Shown here: positions 33,060 through 42,175 of the stretch, piece by piece
Layout: each line of letters opens with the position of its first letter
Position numbering within the stretch: position 1 is the first letter of the stretch
DNA from: JAHBTB01 sp964451255
Lineage (GTDB): Bacteria > Armatimonadota > Fimbriimonadia > Fimbriimonadales > Fimbriimonadaceae
NCBI GenBank assembly: GCA_964451255.1
Contig: CAYVHL010000008.1
Coordinates: 1-64,000 of the forward strand
Length of the DNA stretch: 64,000 bases
Direction of reading: 5' to 3'
Notes under the pieces: model-generated
Database searches by the model: none
The model's input: the letters and a program-made list of their open reading frames with translations, nothing else
Told to the model about the DNA's origin: nothing
Program-made: the position numbers and the translations under genes

Positions 33060-34952
33060 TCACGGCCAAAGACCGTCCTGGTTCATGGCCCGGAGGATCT
33101 CTGCCGTGCTCCAGGCTTGCCAGGGACAGCCGCCTGGGCGATGAGGCGGGTCTCCGTCGTAGACCTCAGCGATTCCTCCGAGGCCATAGGATTCCAACAT
33201 GACCATTGTTTGAGCCAGGGCCTCCTTTGCGTGACGGGTGTCTCCAGTCCACTTGACGGTCGCGGACGCATAGCTTCCCAAGAGCCAAGGCCACGCGGTG
33301 CCCTGATGGTATGCGGCGTCGCGCTGTGCAAGCGGGCCTTCAAAACGCCCTTCATAACCTGGTTCCTCTGGGGCTAGCGTCCGGAGCCCGATTGGTACCA
33401 ACAACTTTTGCCTGACCTCCTTGAGTGCCCGTTTGGCATGTTTTGGGTCGCAGGGTGAGAACGTCAGTGCCATAGCGATCACTTGGTTGGGCCGCAAGCT
33501 ACCGTCATCAGGGTCGGCTGTGTCCAAGTAGTGGCCTCTGCCACCGTGCCAAAACTTCTGTTCAAAGTTGGCTTCTGCAAGCGCGGCTGCGTCAGCAAAA
33601 GGTTTGCTGTCTTCCCCAAGTTTCGCCGCTAACCACTCGCCTACCCGCAGCAAGTTGATCCACAGACCGTTTACCTCGACCGGTTTCCCATGCCTCGGCG
33701 TCACGACCCACTCTTTGACCTTCGCGTCCATCCACGTCAGTTGCACGCCAGGCTCCCCTTGGGTCACCAACCCGTCCTCAGGATCGACCTTTATTCCGTA
33801 CTTCGTCCCTTCTTGGTGCCACTTGAGAATCTCCCGAAGCCAACCGAACGCCTTTTCCGCGAACCCACCGTCCCACTCGGCTTCCAGAGTCTTGTAAATC
33901 GCATTGCCGAACCAGAGCGTCGCGTCGACCGTGTTGTATTCAGGCATCTCGCCTTTCTCGACGAACCGGTTTGGAATCAGGCCTTGTCGCATCTGGCTGG
34001 CGTAACTCGCCAGAATGCCGCGGGCCACAGTGGCGCGTCCGTTGGTCAAGCACAAGCCAGGCAAGGCGATCATGGTGTCGCGGCCCCAGTCTGTGAACCA
34101 CGGATAACCCGCGATCACGCTCGACCTCTCTGTTGGGTTCACGAGAAAAACCCTCGCCGAGTCTTCCAACATCTCCTTCAGAGACCGCCGACCCTGCGGA
34201 ACCTGTGGCAGTTCGACCGGCTGGGTGCCCTCAGATGTCGAGGCGACCAAGACGACATTCTCTCCCGGAGCCACCACGTACCTCAGTTCGCATGGACAAA
34301 AGAGATCGTCAATGCCGTCCAGACCCCGTTCGTTTTCTCGTTGCCGCTCAAACCGGTAGTACCAGCCGGTTGTCGGAGTTCGCTCGGCTTGTGGGTGTTC
34401 GAGGCTCAGGACGACCCCTTGGTGCGACAGCACAGTGCGGTCGTCGGGAAAGACAAGGAACTCGGGGTAGAAGTCTGCGACCCGAAAGTTGTCGTGGTAG
34501 AACTTGTGGCAGACGAGGGGTCGTAGCGTCAGTTGGATCGGCTCAGAACCACGGTTCTCATATACGACCGTGCAGGCGTCGAGCCCCTGATGGCTCACGA
34601 TGGTCTTGCGGATTGCCTGGCCGTCCAGGTCCCACTCCCAAACGGCGGAGTCGCCGACATGGAACCCGCTGAGTTTTTGGAACCCTAAGGGGTGGACCGC
34701 TCCAACGTATTGGTTAGTCGAGATCCCTACAGGCTCGCCTTTGGTGGTGACATAGGCCTCGATGTTGTCAAGGAGGACCATCCTTCCGGCAGGAGGGTCA
34801 ACGGCGGCCACCAAGTGCCCGTGGTAGCGTCGGCTGTTGGCCCCGGAAACCGTGCCCATCGCATAGCCGCCGCGTCCGTTAGGCAACAGCCATTCCAACC
34901 CCGACGACTGTGGGAAGTCGCGACAGACCTCCGTCGGGACCGTGTACGCCAT
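33060..34952 (-). CDS. Glycogen debranching enzyme-like amylo-alpha-1,6-glucosidase
   Basis: 630 residues. The N-terminal sandwich domain carries GLEWLLPNGRGGYAMGTVSGANSRRYHG, a hallmark of the archaeal/bacterial-type debranching enzyme. The C-terminal (alpha/alpha)6 barrel of the GH133/amylo-glucosidase type has AGYPWFTDWGRDTMIALPG, YNTVDATLWF and HQGTAWPWLLG with the expected acidic catalytic residues. It removes alpha-1,6-linked glucose from glycogen-like polymers. It stands alone with its own terminator; other glycogen genes are not in the window. Confidence 0.9.
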   Translation of the reverse strand: MAYTVPTEVCRDFPQSSGLEWLLPNGRGGYAMGTVSGANSRRYHGHLVAAVDPPAGRMVLLDNIEAYVTTKGEPVGISTNQYVGAVHPLGFQKLSGFHVGDSAVWEWDLDGQAIRKTIVSHQGLDACTVVYENRGSEPIQLTLRPLVCHKFYHDNFRVADFYPEFLVFPDDRTVLSHQGVVLSLEHPQAERTPTTGWYYRFERQRENERGLDGIDDLFCPCELRYVVAPGENVVLVASTSEGTQPVELPQVPQGRRSLKEMLEDSARVFLVNPTERSSVIAGYPWFTDWGRDTMIALPGLCLTNGRATVARGILASYASQMRQGLIPNRFVEKGEMPEYNTVDATLWFGNAIYKTLEAEWDGGFAEKAFGWLREILKWHQEGTKYGIKVDPEDGLVTQGEPGVQLTWMDAKVKEWVVTPRHGKPVEVNGLWINLLRVGEWLAAKLGEDSKPFADAAALAEANFEQKFWHGGRGHYLDTADPDDGSLRPNQVIAMALTFSPCDPKHAKRALKEVRQKLLVPIGLRTLAPEEPGYEGRFEGPLAQRDAAYHQGTAWPWLLGSYASATVKWTGDTRHAKEALAQTMVMLESYGLGGIAEVYDGDPPHRPGGCPWQAWSTAEILRAMNQDGLWP

Positions 34953-35109
34953 ACCGCTTCAGCATACACCTCGGGCCCGCTGTCTGACGGGGATGTCCTC
35001 GTTCCCTTATCCTTACTGTGTCGCGAGGTTCTGCACAGCGGGAACATATCCGTTGACGGCTGGGGGCAAGGGTGCCCTCTTACACTTCGGCCTGTTGAAG
35101 GATTACCCC

Positions 35110-35325
35110 ATGTTGATTTCGGAAGCGAAGAACCTAATCGGTCATATTGTCGACATCACGTTCACCGACCGGAGCGGTAAGGAGTACGTGAAGACCGCAG
35201 AAGTGTTCGACGTCGGATTCGTCCCTCTGTATGGCCCTTGCATGATCACCGATGTGGGTGAGGTCCGGCTCGACCGGGTGTTCGGCGTGTCGATCAGTGA
35301 CGAAGGCAAGAGACGTTTTGCCTGA
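35110..35325 (+). CDS. Small protein of unknown function (71 aa)
   Basis: ATG at 35110 has GAAGGA upstream and starts a compact, well-behaved sequence: MLISEAKNLIGHIVDITFTDRSGKE, then FDVGFVPLYGPCMITDVGEVRLD. The pattern of alternating hydrophobic residues suggests a small beta-barrel. The frame is open further upstream to 34942, but that part is low-quality sequence across the promoter region of the debranching gene. Family not recognised. Confidence 0.6.
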   Translation: MLISEAKNLIGHIVDITFTDRSGKEYVKTAEVFDVGFVPLYGPCMITDVGEVRLDRVFGVSISDEGKRRFA

Positions 35326-35339
35326 AGCCAATTGGACCG

Positions 35340-36917
35340 CTAATCCTGGGGCTGGCCTGAAGACTGGTCCGGCCCCTCTGCCTGCTTTCGTTGCACTTCA
35401 CGCCGAGACAATCTTTCGCCGATGGCATCAAACCTGAAGCGTAGGCCGATCCGGAAGTCAGACGGGAAACTCCGCGACGAGATAAACGGCTCAAAGCCGT
35501 CCGCCAAGATGGCGAGCTCGTATTCTCGGTCATAGAGCTCGTGGGTCATGAGATCCCACTTCCAGATGAAGCGGGCAGTGTACGGGCCGCGGGCGTAGTC
35601 TATCCTCGCGATGAGTTGGCGGTTGTACGGGATCCTGTCGAAGTCGAAGTCGGATGCTCCGACCGAGCCCCCAAGACCGATCGCCACGCCAAGGTTCAGA
35701 AAGTCGTAAGGGTGATAGACGAGTCCCGTCTCAGCGCGCCCGAACAGGTAGTGGCCGCCATGGCTGAGAGTCGAATATGTGTCGAAGCGGCTTGTTAGGG
35801 AGATCGGCCCGAAGCCAATGTCGGGCGGCTTGACGGTCGCCAGAAAGGCAAATCGGTCGATATAACTTGCCGTTGGCTCGTCCCGGACTCGTTGAAGGTG
35901 TCCGGTGAAAGCATAGCCCCAGTCATTGGTCTTCCCACCGAACTCCATGGATAGATCCAACGGCTCCGTCACGTTGAGAGAATCTGGCTTCCGGGCTATG
36001 GTGTCAAGGTTGAGTCGGCTCGACAGCGAGAATGAGGACCGCCTTCTGGTGAGATCGTCGTATTCGTCTGTCCGCTTCTTGACATCTATCGAGGTGAACC
36101 ACCCCTCGCCAGCGAACTCGCCCAACCCGGATCTTGGTGCGATTTGAAACGGGGACTGGTCAGGGTCTAGGGGGCTGTAACTGAACTGGAGCATGCCCTC
36201 TAACGCCCTTTTGGGAAACGTGTTTGCGATGGCCCCGATGGCGGCGTGGTGACCCAACATCACCGAGCTGTCCCATGTGAACCCGAAGCCGACACCTCGC
36301 CGGTTCGCGAAGCTGGGAATCTTCCATCCTGTCACCCGCCGGTTGAGGTTGAAGTCTATGTTTGCGATCGGCCCGATCTTTCGTCCGAACAACTCAAAGA
36401 ACACTCGGTGGGCGGTGCCCTTGTCTCCTGGCGTGAGGGTCACTTGCCGAGCCCAAAGCCGGTATGTCGGTCGTTTGAAATGGCTAAAGGTGCCGGTCGC
36501 ATCCTGAAGGGTCCACTTGCCTGGGGTGATCTGCAAGTCGCTGGCGGTGAACTGTGCGCCGTCGACATTTAGGGAGATGTTGGTCGCATGTCCCGTTCGA
36601 TCCCGCCAGTTGAACTCCAGCCCACTGCACTCCGCACTGACATCAGGATCTATGATCTCAGTCTTTCCCTCTGCCCTGCCTCTCTCCTCGGCCGACCAAA
36701 GCGTGAGCTTCTCACAGGTGATCGTCGTCAGGTCATACGTGGCTGTGACATGGCCGGTCAGGATGAGCGTTCCCGCTGACTCGTCCCGCTTGGCGCCGTC
36801 AAAAGTGACGACGAGGCCGTCTTTCAGGGCGATCTTGTGCCCCGACCCCTGTTGCGCCATGGCACGCGACACTGCCGCCCCAAGGGCACTGATCGGCAGG
36901 TTGCAAGGAGTAAGCAT
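35340..36917 (-). CDS. LptD/OstA-like outer-membrane protein
   Basis: 525 residues. The N-terminal ~130 residues form an OstA/LptA-like beta-jellyroll (ALKDGLVVTFDG, GHVTATYDLTTI). The rest is rich in alternating aromatic/polar strands typical of an outer-membrane barrel (FGFTWDSSVMLGHHAAIG, SLSSRLNLDTI, YTARFIWKWDL). It is shorter than proteobacterial LptD (about 780). If correct, it implies a lipid- or LPS-exporting outer membrane. The start ATG is the first possible after an in-frame stop; the N terminus is only weakly signal-peptide-like. Confidence 0.7.
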   Translation of the reverse strand: MLTPCNLPISALGAAVSRAMAQQGSGHKIALKDGLVVTFDGAKRDESAGTLILTGHVTATYDLTTITCEKLTLWSAEERGRAEGKTEIIDPDVSAECSGLEFNWRDRTGHATNISLNVDGAQFTASDLQITPGKWTLQDATGTFSHFKRPTYRLWARQVTLTPGDKGTAHRVFFELFGRKIGPIANIDFNLNRRVTGWKIPSFANRRGVGFGFTWDSSVMLGHHAAIGAIANTFPKRALEGMLQFSYSPLDPDQSPFQIAPRSGLGEFAGEGWFTSIDVKKRTDEYDDLTRRRSSFSLSSRLNLDTIARKPDSLNVTEPLDLSMEFGGKTNDWGYAFTGHLQRVRDEPTASYIDRFAFLATVKPPDIGFGPISLTSRFDTYSTLSHGGHYLFGRAETGLVYHPYDFLNLGVAIGLGGSVGASDFDFDRIPYNRQLIARIDYARGPYTARFIWKWDLMTHELYDREYELAILADGFEPFISSRSFPSDFRIGLRFRFDAIGERLSRREVQRKQAEGPDQSSGQPQD

Positions 36918-37003
36918 TCGAAGAAGGAGACGATTCTACCGGCCAGTAGGAACGCTGGCTTGAACTTTCTGGAGACTCTGACCAGTCTAATCCATGTATC
37001 ATC

Positions 37004-37579
37004 ATGTCTAGCGCGACAATGGCCGATACCCAGACGTTGGACACAAGGGCTGAGCTACGTTCAGACGAAGCAGCCTGGCTCGCAAGGTGCCGCCAGGGCG
37101 ATGAGCGGGCGATGGACGCGATCGTGGCCAAACACCGCCAACGGATCATCCGTGTCGCAGCCAATGTGCTGCGTGACTCGCACGAGGCCGAGGATGTCGC
37201 CCAAGACGCGTTTCTCAAGGCCTTCAGAGAACTCCACCGCCTGAGAGAAGACAACGCATTCAGTGGATATCTCTATCGCATTTGTGTCCGCATGTGCATG
37301 GACAGGCTCCGGAGTCGCCGGGCAGACACCGTCGATTTTGAGTGCGTCGAACACGGCCAGGCGTCCAGGATCGAGACCAAAGTGCTGGTGGAAAAACTTC
37401 TCGACCGGCTGGCCCCTGAACTCCGACTCACGCTCGTTCTGCGCGAAATGGAGCAGTTGAGCTATGACGAGGTCGCTGAGGTAATGGGCGTCCCCGTCGG
37501 CACTGTCCGATCCAGACTGCACACGGCCAGGGAGCGGTTCCGACTTCTCTGGGTCAAGGCCCTGGAGGTTCAAGAGTGA
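37004..37579 (+). CDS. RNA polymerase sigma factor, ECF type
   Basis: A 191-residue sigma-70 family protein with region 2 (HRQRIIRVAANVLRDSHEAEDVAQDAFLKAF) and region 4 (LRLTLVLREMEQLSYDEVAEVMGVPVGTVRSRLHTARERF). No region 3, as in ECF factors. ATG at 37004 or 37019. The next gene starts inside its stop codon region (GTGA), so the downstream membrane protein is probably its co-expressed regulator. Confidence 0.93.
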   Translation: MSSATMADTQTLDTRAELRSDEAAWLARCRQGDERAMDAIVAKHRQRIIRVAANVLRDSHEAEDVAQDAFLKAFRELHRLREDNAFSGYLYRICVRMCMDRLRSRRADTVDFECVEHGQASRIETKVLVEKLLDRLAPELRLTLVLREMEQLSYDEVAEVMGVPVGTVRSRLHTARERFRLLWVKALEVQE

Positions 37580-37893
37580 GTTTGGACCGCACCATCTACA
37601 CGTCGAAGGCTGACACTTCCCCGGTCGTATATGGCGACGCTTGCATGGAGGAGGCGATGTCTGCTCTACGCGAAGTCGCGATCGACGATGTAGAAGTTTC
37701 AGCCGGATTCGATGCTTCTGTGCTTCGTCGTCACAAGCTCCTTCAGTCCCGAAGGACAATCAAGTTTTGGATGCCCGCCCTTGTCTGCGCTGTTGTGACG
37801 GCTCTCGCTGTCGTCACTTTCCTCCAGTTGGTGGCGGTGCCGGTCTCGTCGGCCGCACATGCCGACCCCATTGAGTTCGCCCCTGGGCAATGA
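37576..37893 (+). CDS. Single-span membrane protein, probable anti-sigma factor
   Basis: 105 residues: a cytoplasmic N-terminal ~60 residues (acidic/basic helix with EEAMSALREVAIDDVEV), one membrane helix (FWMPALVCAVVTALAVVTFLQLV) and a short outer tail. Size, topology and GTGA overlap with the sigma gene fit an anti-sigma factor. No zinc HxxxCxxC motif is present, so the assignment rests on context. Its stop overlaps the next start as ATGA. Confidence 0.6.
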   Translation: MSLDRTIYTSKADTSPVVYGDACMEEAMSALREVAIDDVEVSAGFDASVLRRHKLLQSRRTIKFWMPALVCAVVTALAVVTFLQLVAVPVSSAAHADPIEFAPGQ

Positions 37894-39287
37894 CCCGTGC
37901 CCAACAGGCGCTTGTCGGGGCACTGGCTGGTTCATTGGCCGTCCTGAGTCTCCACCCTGTCACCAGGCCGCTGTTGCTCGACCCCCTTGTTTCAAACGCT
38001 CCCGTTACGCGGGCAGCCGCGCCTTCAGGCATTGACTTAGGCTCGGCGGCTTTGACCTTTGCCAGGGCAGTCTCGGCCCATGAAGCCATCTCAACCGACT
38101 CGTGTTTGACGATGGTCGAAGCGGCGCAGCGAGCCGCCGAGAGAGACAATCAAAATGCGGCCTGGCCTGCGGTCGAGGCCTACTTTCAGGACAAATTAGA
38201 CAATCAGGAGGCAGCGGAGGCCGCATGGCGCAGGGCCGCAAGCCTACGCTTTTGGGTTGACCGGGCAGCATCGTCACTACCTTCGTCTGACACCGCCTGG
38301 GACACGTATCGAATCCGTTCATCGACCGGAGCTGGGCTCGTCAAAGCGGCAATGGAATATGCACGTCGTCTGGATCTCGAAAGACTAGGCGAGGATCAGG
38401 CCCGGTGGGAGACCATCGCCATTGGACTGAAAGCATGGAACGCTCCCGCTCCGGTCGCGGACAGGCTAGTTGCCCGGGACATCCTCCGCATGGCCCTGCG
38501 ATATCGCCAGGGACAGGAACCCGACCCATCTCTTATGACTTCGGCGGCGACCCACTTCGGACCTCAACAGATCCAAGAACTAACCAGTGCGGTTTCAGGG
38601 TCGGGCGACCTCACGGCTACCCAGCGACAGTGGGCTCTCTCGGCTCTGTTTGCCAAGCGTCTGGCCGGTGCGACGCTTATTGTCGGGGCAGTCGGTGCGC
38701 TCGTCTACCTTGCCGGGGCTTCGCTAGTGCGGTTTGGACGTCTTCGATCTTTCATGTCCATGCCGTGGTGTGCAGTGCTCGGCGTTGCCACAGGGATCCT
38801 CATCTTTGCCATGACCGGCCTGGTCTTCCCGGCACTCTGGGGCGCCGTGGTTTGGGGCGGGTTCTTGGTGACGCAGGATCGGCTGTGGCGAGGGGAGATT
38901 TTCGACCATGGGCCGGCCTTTCGCCTAGCAGTCGTCATCACGGCTACTTTGTTCTGCGTTTCGCTCTCCATGGCGATCGTCGTTTCTGAGCCTGTCTTTG
39001 GCCTGCTTGACGAAACGGGACTCGCACAAAACTTGCCCGCATGGTCGTCCGTGCTCAGAGGGACGACCTGGTTTGCCGCCTCGCTCATGGTCGTGCTCTG
39101 CCAGGTCTTCGCATACTTCCGTCGACGTGCTCCGGGGCCGGTCGTCGCACAAGGCATCAAAGAGTTCGGCCTGGCGACAATGGTCATCGGGTTGGTCGCT
39201 AGTGTCGTTCTCACTCCCGTCTGCTTGGCCTGGAACGCCCAACTAAGCCACGACCTTCAAATGCAAGCGTTGGAAGCCCTGCGATGA
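37890..39287 (+). CDS. Multi-span membrane protein in the ECF sigma operon
   Basis: 465 residues. An N-terminal hydrophobic segment is followed by a ~200-residue soluble helical domain rich in Ala (AAWPAVEAYFQDKLDNQEAAEAAWRRA). About six membrane helices follow in the C-terminal half (RLAGATLIVGAVGALVYLAG, TGILIFAMTGLVFPALWGAV and others). No known family is recognised. ATGA coupling to the probable anti-sigma gene suggests a three-gene unit that senses or handles an envelope signal. Confidence 0.65.
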   Translation: MTRAQQALVGALAGSLAVLSLHPVTRPLLLDPLVSNAPVTRAAAPSGIDLGSAALTFARAVSAHEAISTDSCLTMVEAAQRAAERDNQNAAWPAVEAYFQDKLDNQEAAEAAWRRAASLRFWVDRAASSLPSSDTAWDTYRIRSSTGAGLVKAAMEYARRLDLERLGEDQARWETIAIGLKAWNAPAPVADRLVARDILRMALRYRQGQEPDPSLMTSAATHFGPQQIQELTSAVSGSGDLTATQRQWALSALFAKRLAGATLIVGAVGALVYLAGASLVRFGRLRSFMSMPWCAVLGVATGILIFAMTGLVFPALWGAVVWGGFLVTQDRLWRGEIFDHGPAFRLAVVITATLFCVSLSMAIVVSEPVFGLLDETGLAQNLPAWSSVLRGTTWFAASLMVVLCQVFAYFRRRAPGPVVAQGIKEFGLATMVIGLVASVVLTPVCLAWNAQLSHDLQMQALEALR

Positions 39288-39345
39288 GCCTGGACTAGAC
39301 ACTCCTGGTGCGCATCGTCCAACCTGTCCCTCGGAGCCTGGGGGA

Positions 39346-41706
39346 ATGGACGAAGAAGTCGCAAGACTAGTTGAACAAGCACGGCACAGCCGGGAACGGC
39401 TCCTTGCATCCTCCATTGACGTCAAGGACGCGCTCAATTGGTGCCAGAGCCATGCAGGAATCATCGACGGGTTGCTCGCCGGGCTCTTCGAGATCATGGG
39501 CACCCGCTACCCGGACGCCCCTCCCATGTCCCTCGCCGCCACGGGAGGGTACGGCAGACGCGAACTTTGCCCTTGGTCCGACGTCGATTTGTCGCTTGTC
39601 CCTTTGCAGGACGACACGCCCGGAATGTCCGATCCCGTCCGCTGGCTGTTCCGTTCGACATCTGATGCCATCCAGGTCGGGCTTGGCCTTAGGGTCGGCT
39701 ACTCGTTCCGCTCCGTGTCGGACGTGCCTGGGTTCGACGCCACGACGATCAGCAGTCTCTTCGACGCAAGGCTCGTTGCCGGCGCGCCGGAACCGCTTGA
39801 AGTCCTCTCCAACTCGATTATCGACGGGCTCCCTACCGCAGACTTCATCATTGATAAGTTACAGGAGAGGCGGAGGGACGTCGCCAAGACACATGACACG
39901 CCCTTGGTCGCCGAACCTCATTTGAAGCTCGGGGCGGGCGGCCTTCGATCGACCCATGTCTCGGATTGGATCAATATCGCCCTCGGCGGGCACCCGTTGC
40001 CGCGAAGCGATTCCTATCTCGCGGTTTTGCGTGCCCGCACCCTCCTCCATCTCGTCACGGCGCGCTGCCACGACGAACTCACCAGAGCGAGGGCGACCGA
40101 AATCGCGGAACGAATTGGATCGACCCCCTTGCAATTCAGTTCGGACCTCGTGGCCTCGATGCTGCAAAACCAGCATGCATTGGAGATGACCATAAAGCGG
40201 TTGGGGTTAGAGCGCTACCCCGTCAACTCAGCGGTGATGGCCGATCATGGGGTCGCTCATGTCCAAGTCGGTTCGGACGCGGGGAAAGCAGCGATAGGCG
40301 TGCGCCTAGCAATCTCTCTTGGTCTCGAAGTCTCGGAAGATTTACCTACGGTCTCGACTTCAATTGGTCCCGAAGCGCTGGCGGCGATCTCCGGCGGCGA
40401 GGCGACCGTCCGCAGTCTAGACCGTTCAGGTTTGCTCGACTTGCTGCTCCCAGAGTTCACGGGCTGTCGTGTGCTGATGCCGGAAGACGCAAGCCACCGG
40501 TTCACCGTCTATGAGCACACTTTACGCGCCGTGCGCCTGCTCGACTCGATTCTTCCCGAGACTCCCCTTGGCACGATCAAGGCATCCCTAGACGATGAAA
40601 GCTCCCTGCGCCTAGCCCTCCTGTTGCATGACACTGGAAAGGCCTTGCCAGGCAAGCCCCACAGTGAAACCGGCGCGGCCATCGCACGGGATGTGGCGAA
40701 GCGCTGGCGTTTGGAGTCGGGCATCACCGAACTGGCGTCTTGGCTCGTGTCAGAGCATCTGACTATGAGCAGGTTTATCCGGATGCGAGATGTGATGCAC
40801 CCGGACACGGCCGTCGAATTCGCCGCGGTCGTTGGCGACAAGGAGAGGCTGGACAACCTGACGTTGCTCACCTATGCGGACATGGCGGCGGTAAACGAGG
40901 ACCTCTGGACCCCAGTCCAGGAGACCTTTTTGATCGAACTTCATGCGAGGACATCGCAAGTGCTTTCAGCTGAGTCGCGTCCAGCAACCGACGTGACCGC
41001 TGCCCGCAGACGAATGCTGCGTCGGCTCCAGAGCGAGGCGGTGCCCGGCGAGCGGCTGTCGGCCTTCCTTGACAGTCTTCCGCCGCACTACGTGCTGAGC
41101 ACCGACCCTCAATCTGTGACCCACCATTTCTGGGCGGCGGAAGAGGCGCGTGACGGCGATCCCCAGGTGATTTGGGATGACAAGGCGGATATTGGGCTGA
41201 CCGACGTGGCCGTCGTGTGCCTTGACCGACCTGGCCTCTTACAGTCGATCCTCGCGGTTCTTTACGCGTATGATTTGAGCCTCTCGGGGCTCCGGGCAGG
41301 CACGACCACGACCGATAGGCCGGTCGCGGTGGACGTGTTCAACGTCAGTTCCGGCGGACGTTGCGTGAACCGCAGGGTAGCGGCGGTCATAGAGGCCGAC
41401 CTAGTCGCCGTTATCACGGGGGTGAAGACCCCGGACGAGGTTTTGCGTGCCAGGGACAAGGACCCCGACCGAAGCCAAGAACTCCTCACCGTCAGTTATC
41501 TCGAGGGCCCTCCTGGAATCATCGAAGTCCGGGCGCCACGCGGCAGAGGGATGCCGTTTCGCGTAAGCAGGACGATTTCTAAGCAAGGTTGGAACGTGCT
41601 CGCGGCCCGTGTCGGACAATGGGCAGGAAGCGGCACAGCGGCCTTCTATGTGGAGGGCGCCGACGCCGACCAAGTTGCCCGGGCCTTCCAGACTCAAAAG
41701 GTATAA
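39346..41706 (+). CDS. glnD: Bifunctional uridylyltransferase / uridylyl-removing enzyme GlnD
   Basis: 786 residues. The nucleotidyltransferase domain has GGYGRRELCPWSDVDLSLV. The HD hydrolase domain has LLLHDTGKALPGKPHSETG near residues 425-443. Two ACT domains are C-terminal (VAVVCLDRPGLLQSILAVL and a last one ending GSGTAAFYV). In other bacteria it modifies PII (GlnB) according to glutamine level; no glnB is in the window. The length is slightly below the proteobacterial enzyme (about 890). Start ATG at 39346. Confidence 0.9.
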   Translation: MDEEVARLVEQARHSRERLLASSIDVKDALNWCQSHAGIIDGLLAGLFEIMGTRYPDAPPMSLAATGGYGRRELCPWSDVDLSLVPLQDDTPGMSDPVRWLFRSTSDAIQVGLGLRVGYSFRSVSDVPGFDATTISSLFDARLVAGAPEPLEVLSNSIIDGLPTADFIIDKLQERRRDVAKTHDTPLVAEPHLKLGAGGLRSTHVSDWINIALGGHPLPRSDSYLAVLRARTLLHLVTARCHDELTRARATEIAERIGSTPLQFSSDLVASMLQNQHALEMTIKRLGLERYPVNSAVMADHGVAHVQVGSDAGKAAIGVRLAISLGLEVSEDLPTVSTSIGPEALAAISGGEATVRSLDRSGLLDLLLPEFTGCRVLMPEDASHRFTVYEHTLRAVRLLDSILPETPLGTIKASLDDESSLRLALLLHDTGKALPGKPHSETGAAIARDVAKRWRLESGITELASWLVSEHLTMSRFIRMRDVMHPDTAVEFAAVVGDKERLDNLTLLTYADMAAVNEDLWTPVQETFLIELHARTSQVLSAESRPATDVTAARRRMLRRLQSEAVPGERLSAFLDSLPPHYVLSTDPQSVTHHFWAAEEARDGDPQVIWDDKADIGLTDVAVVCLDRPGLLQSILAVLYAYDLSLSGLRAGTTTTDRPVAVDVFNVSSGGRCVNRRVAAVIEADLVAVITGVKTPDEVLRARDKDPDRSQELLTVSYLEGPPGIIEVRAPRGRGMPFRVSRTISKQGWNVLAARVGQWAGSGTAAFYVEGADADQVARAFQTQKV

Positions 41707-41720
41707 ACCCCTTGCTCAAC

Positions 41721-42173
41721 ATGAATGTCGTGATCCTGGGTTGCGGCCGCACTGGAGCTACTTTGGCCCTCCAACTCACGTCCCGAGGACACTCGGTGAC
41801 CCTCATCGAACGCAACCCTGAAGCGTTGCGGCGCCTTGGCAAAACCTATCCTTGCCGGATCGTGCTTGGAAGTGGCCTAGACTTGGACGTCCTCGAAAAG
41901 GCAAACGTCCGGACTTGCGACGCGTTCTTCGCCGTAACACGTGGTGACAACACGAACATCATGGCGGCACAGATCGTCCAACGTAACTTTGGCGTCCAGC
42001 GAGTGGCCGTCAAAGTCGCCGATCCACAACGTGCTGAGGCGTACCGGAAGCTCGGGCTATTTTGCATCAATGCAGCCGCACTCCTTGCCGGGATGTGCCG
42101 GGACTGGCTGCTCGGTGTCGACTATCAACCGATCGACACCTACAATGTCCTCTCAGAGGAGATGGAGATCTAG
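41721..42173 (+). CDS. RCK-N (TrkA-N) domain protein
   Basis: A 150-residue Rossmann protein with the NAD-binding GCGRTG motif in MNVVILGCGRTGATLAL and VLGSGLDLDVLEKANV. It is a TrkA/KtrA-type regulator lacking the usual C-terminal RCK-C domain. Two bases separate it from a second, full TrkA-like protein. Together they would form a gating ring for a K+ channel or transporter, which is not in this window. ATG at 41721 is used; the longer frame runs back into glnD. Confidence 0.85.
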   Translation: MNVVILGCGRTGATLALQLTSRGHSVTLIERNPEALRRLGKTYPCRIVLGSGLDLDVLEKANVRTCDAFFAVTRGDNTNIMAAQIVQRNFGVQRVAVKVADPQRAEAYRKLGLFCINAAALLAGMCRDWLLGVDYQPIDTYNVLSEEMEI

Positions 42174-42175
42174 CC

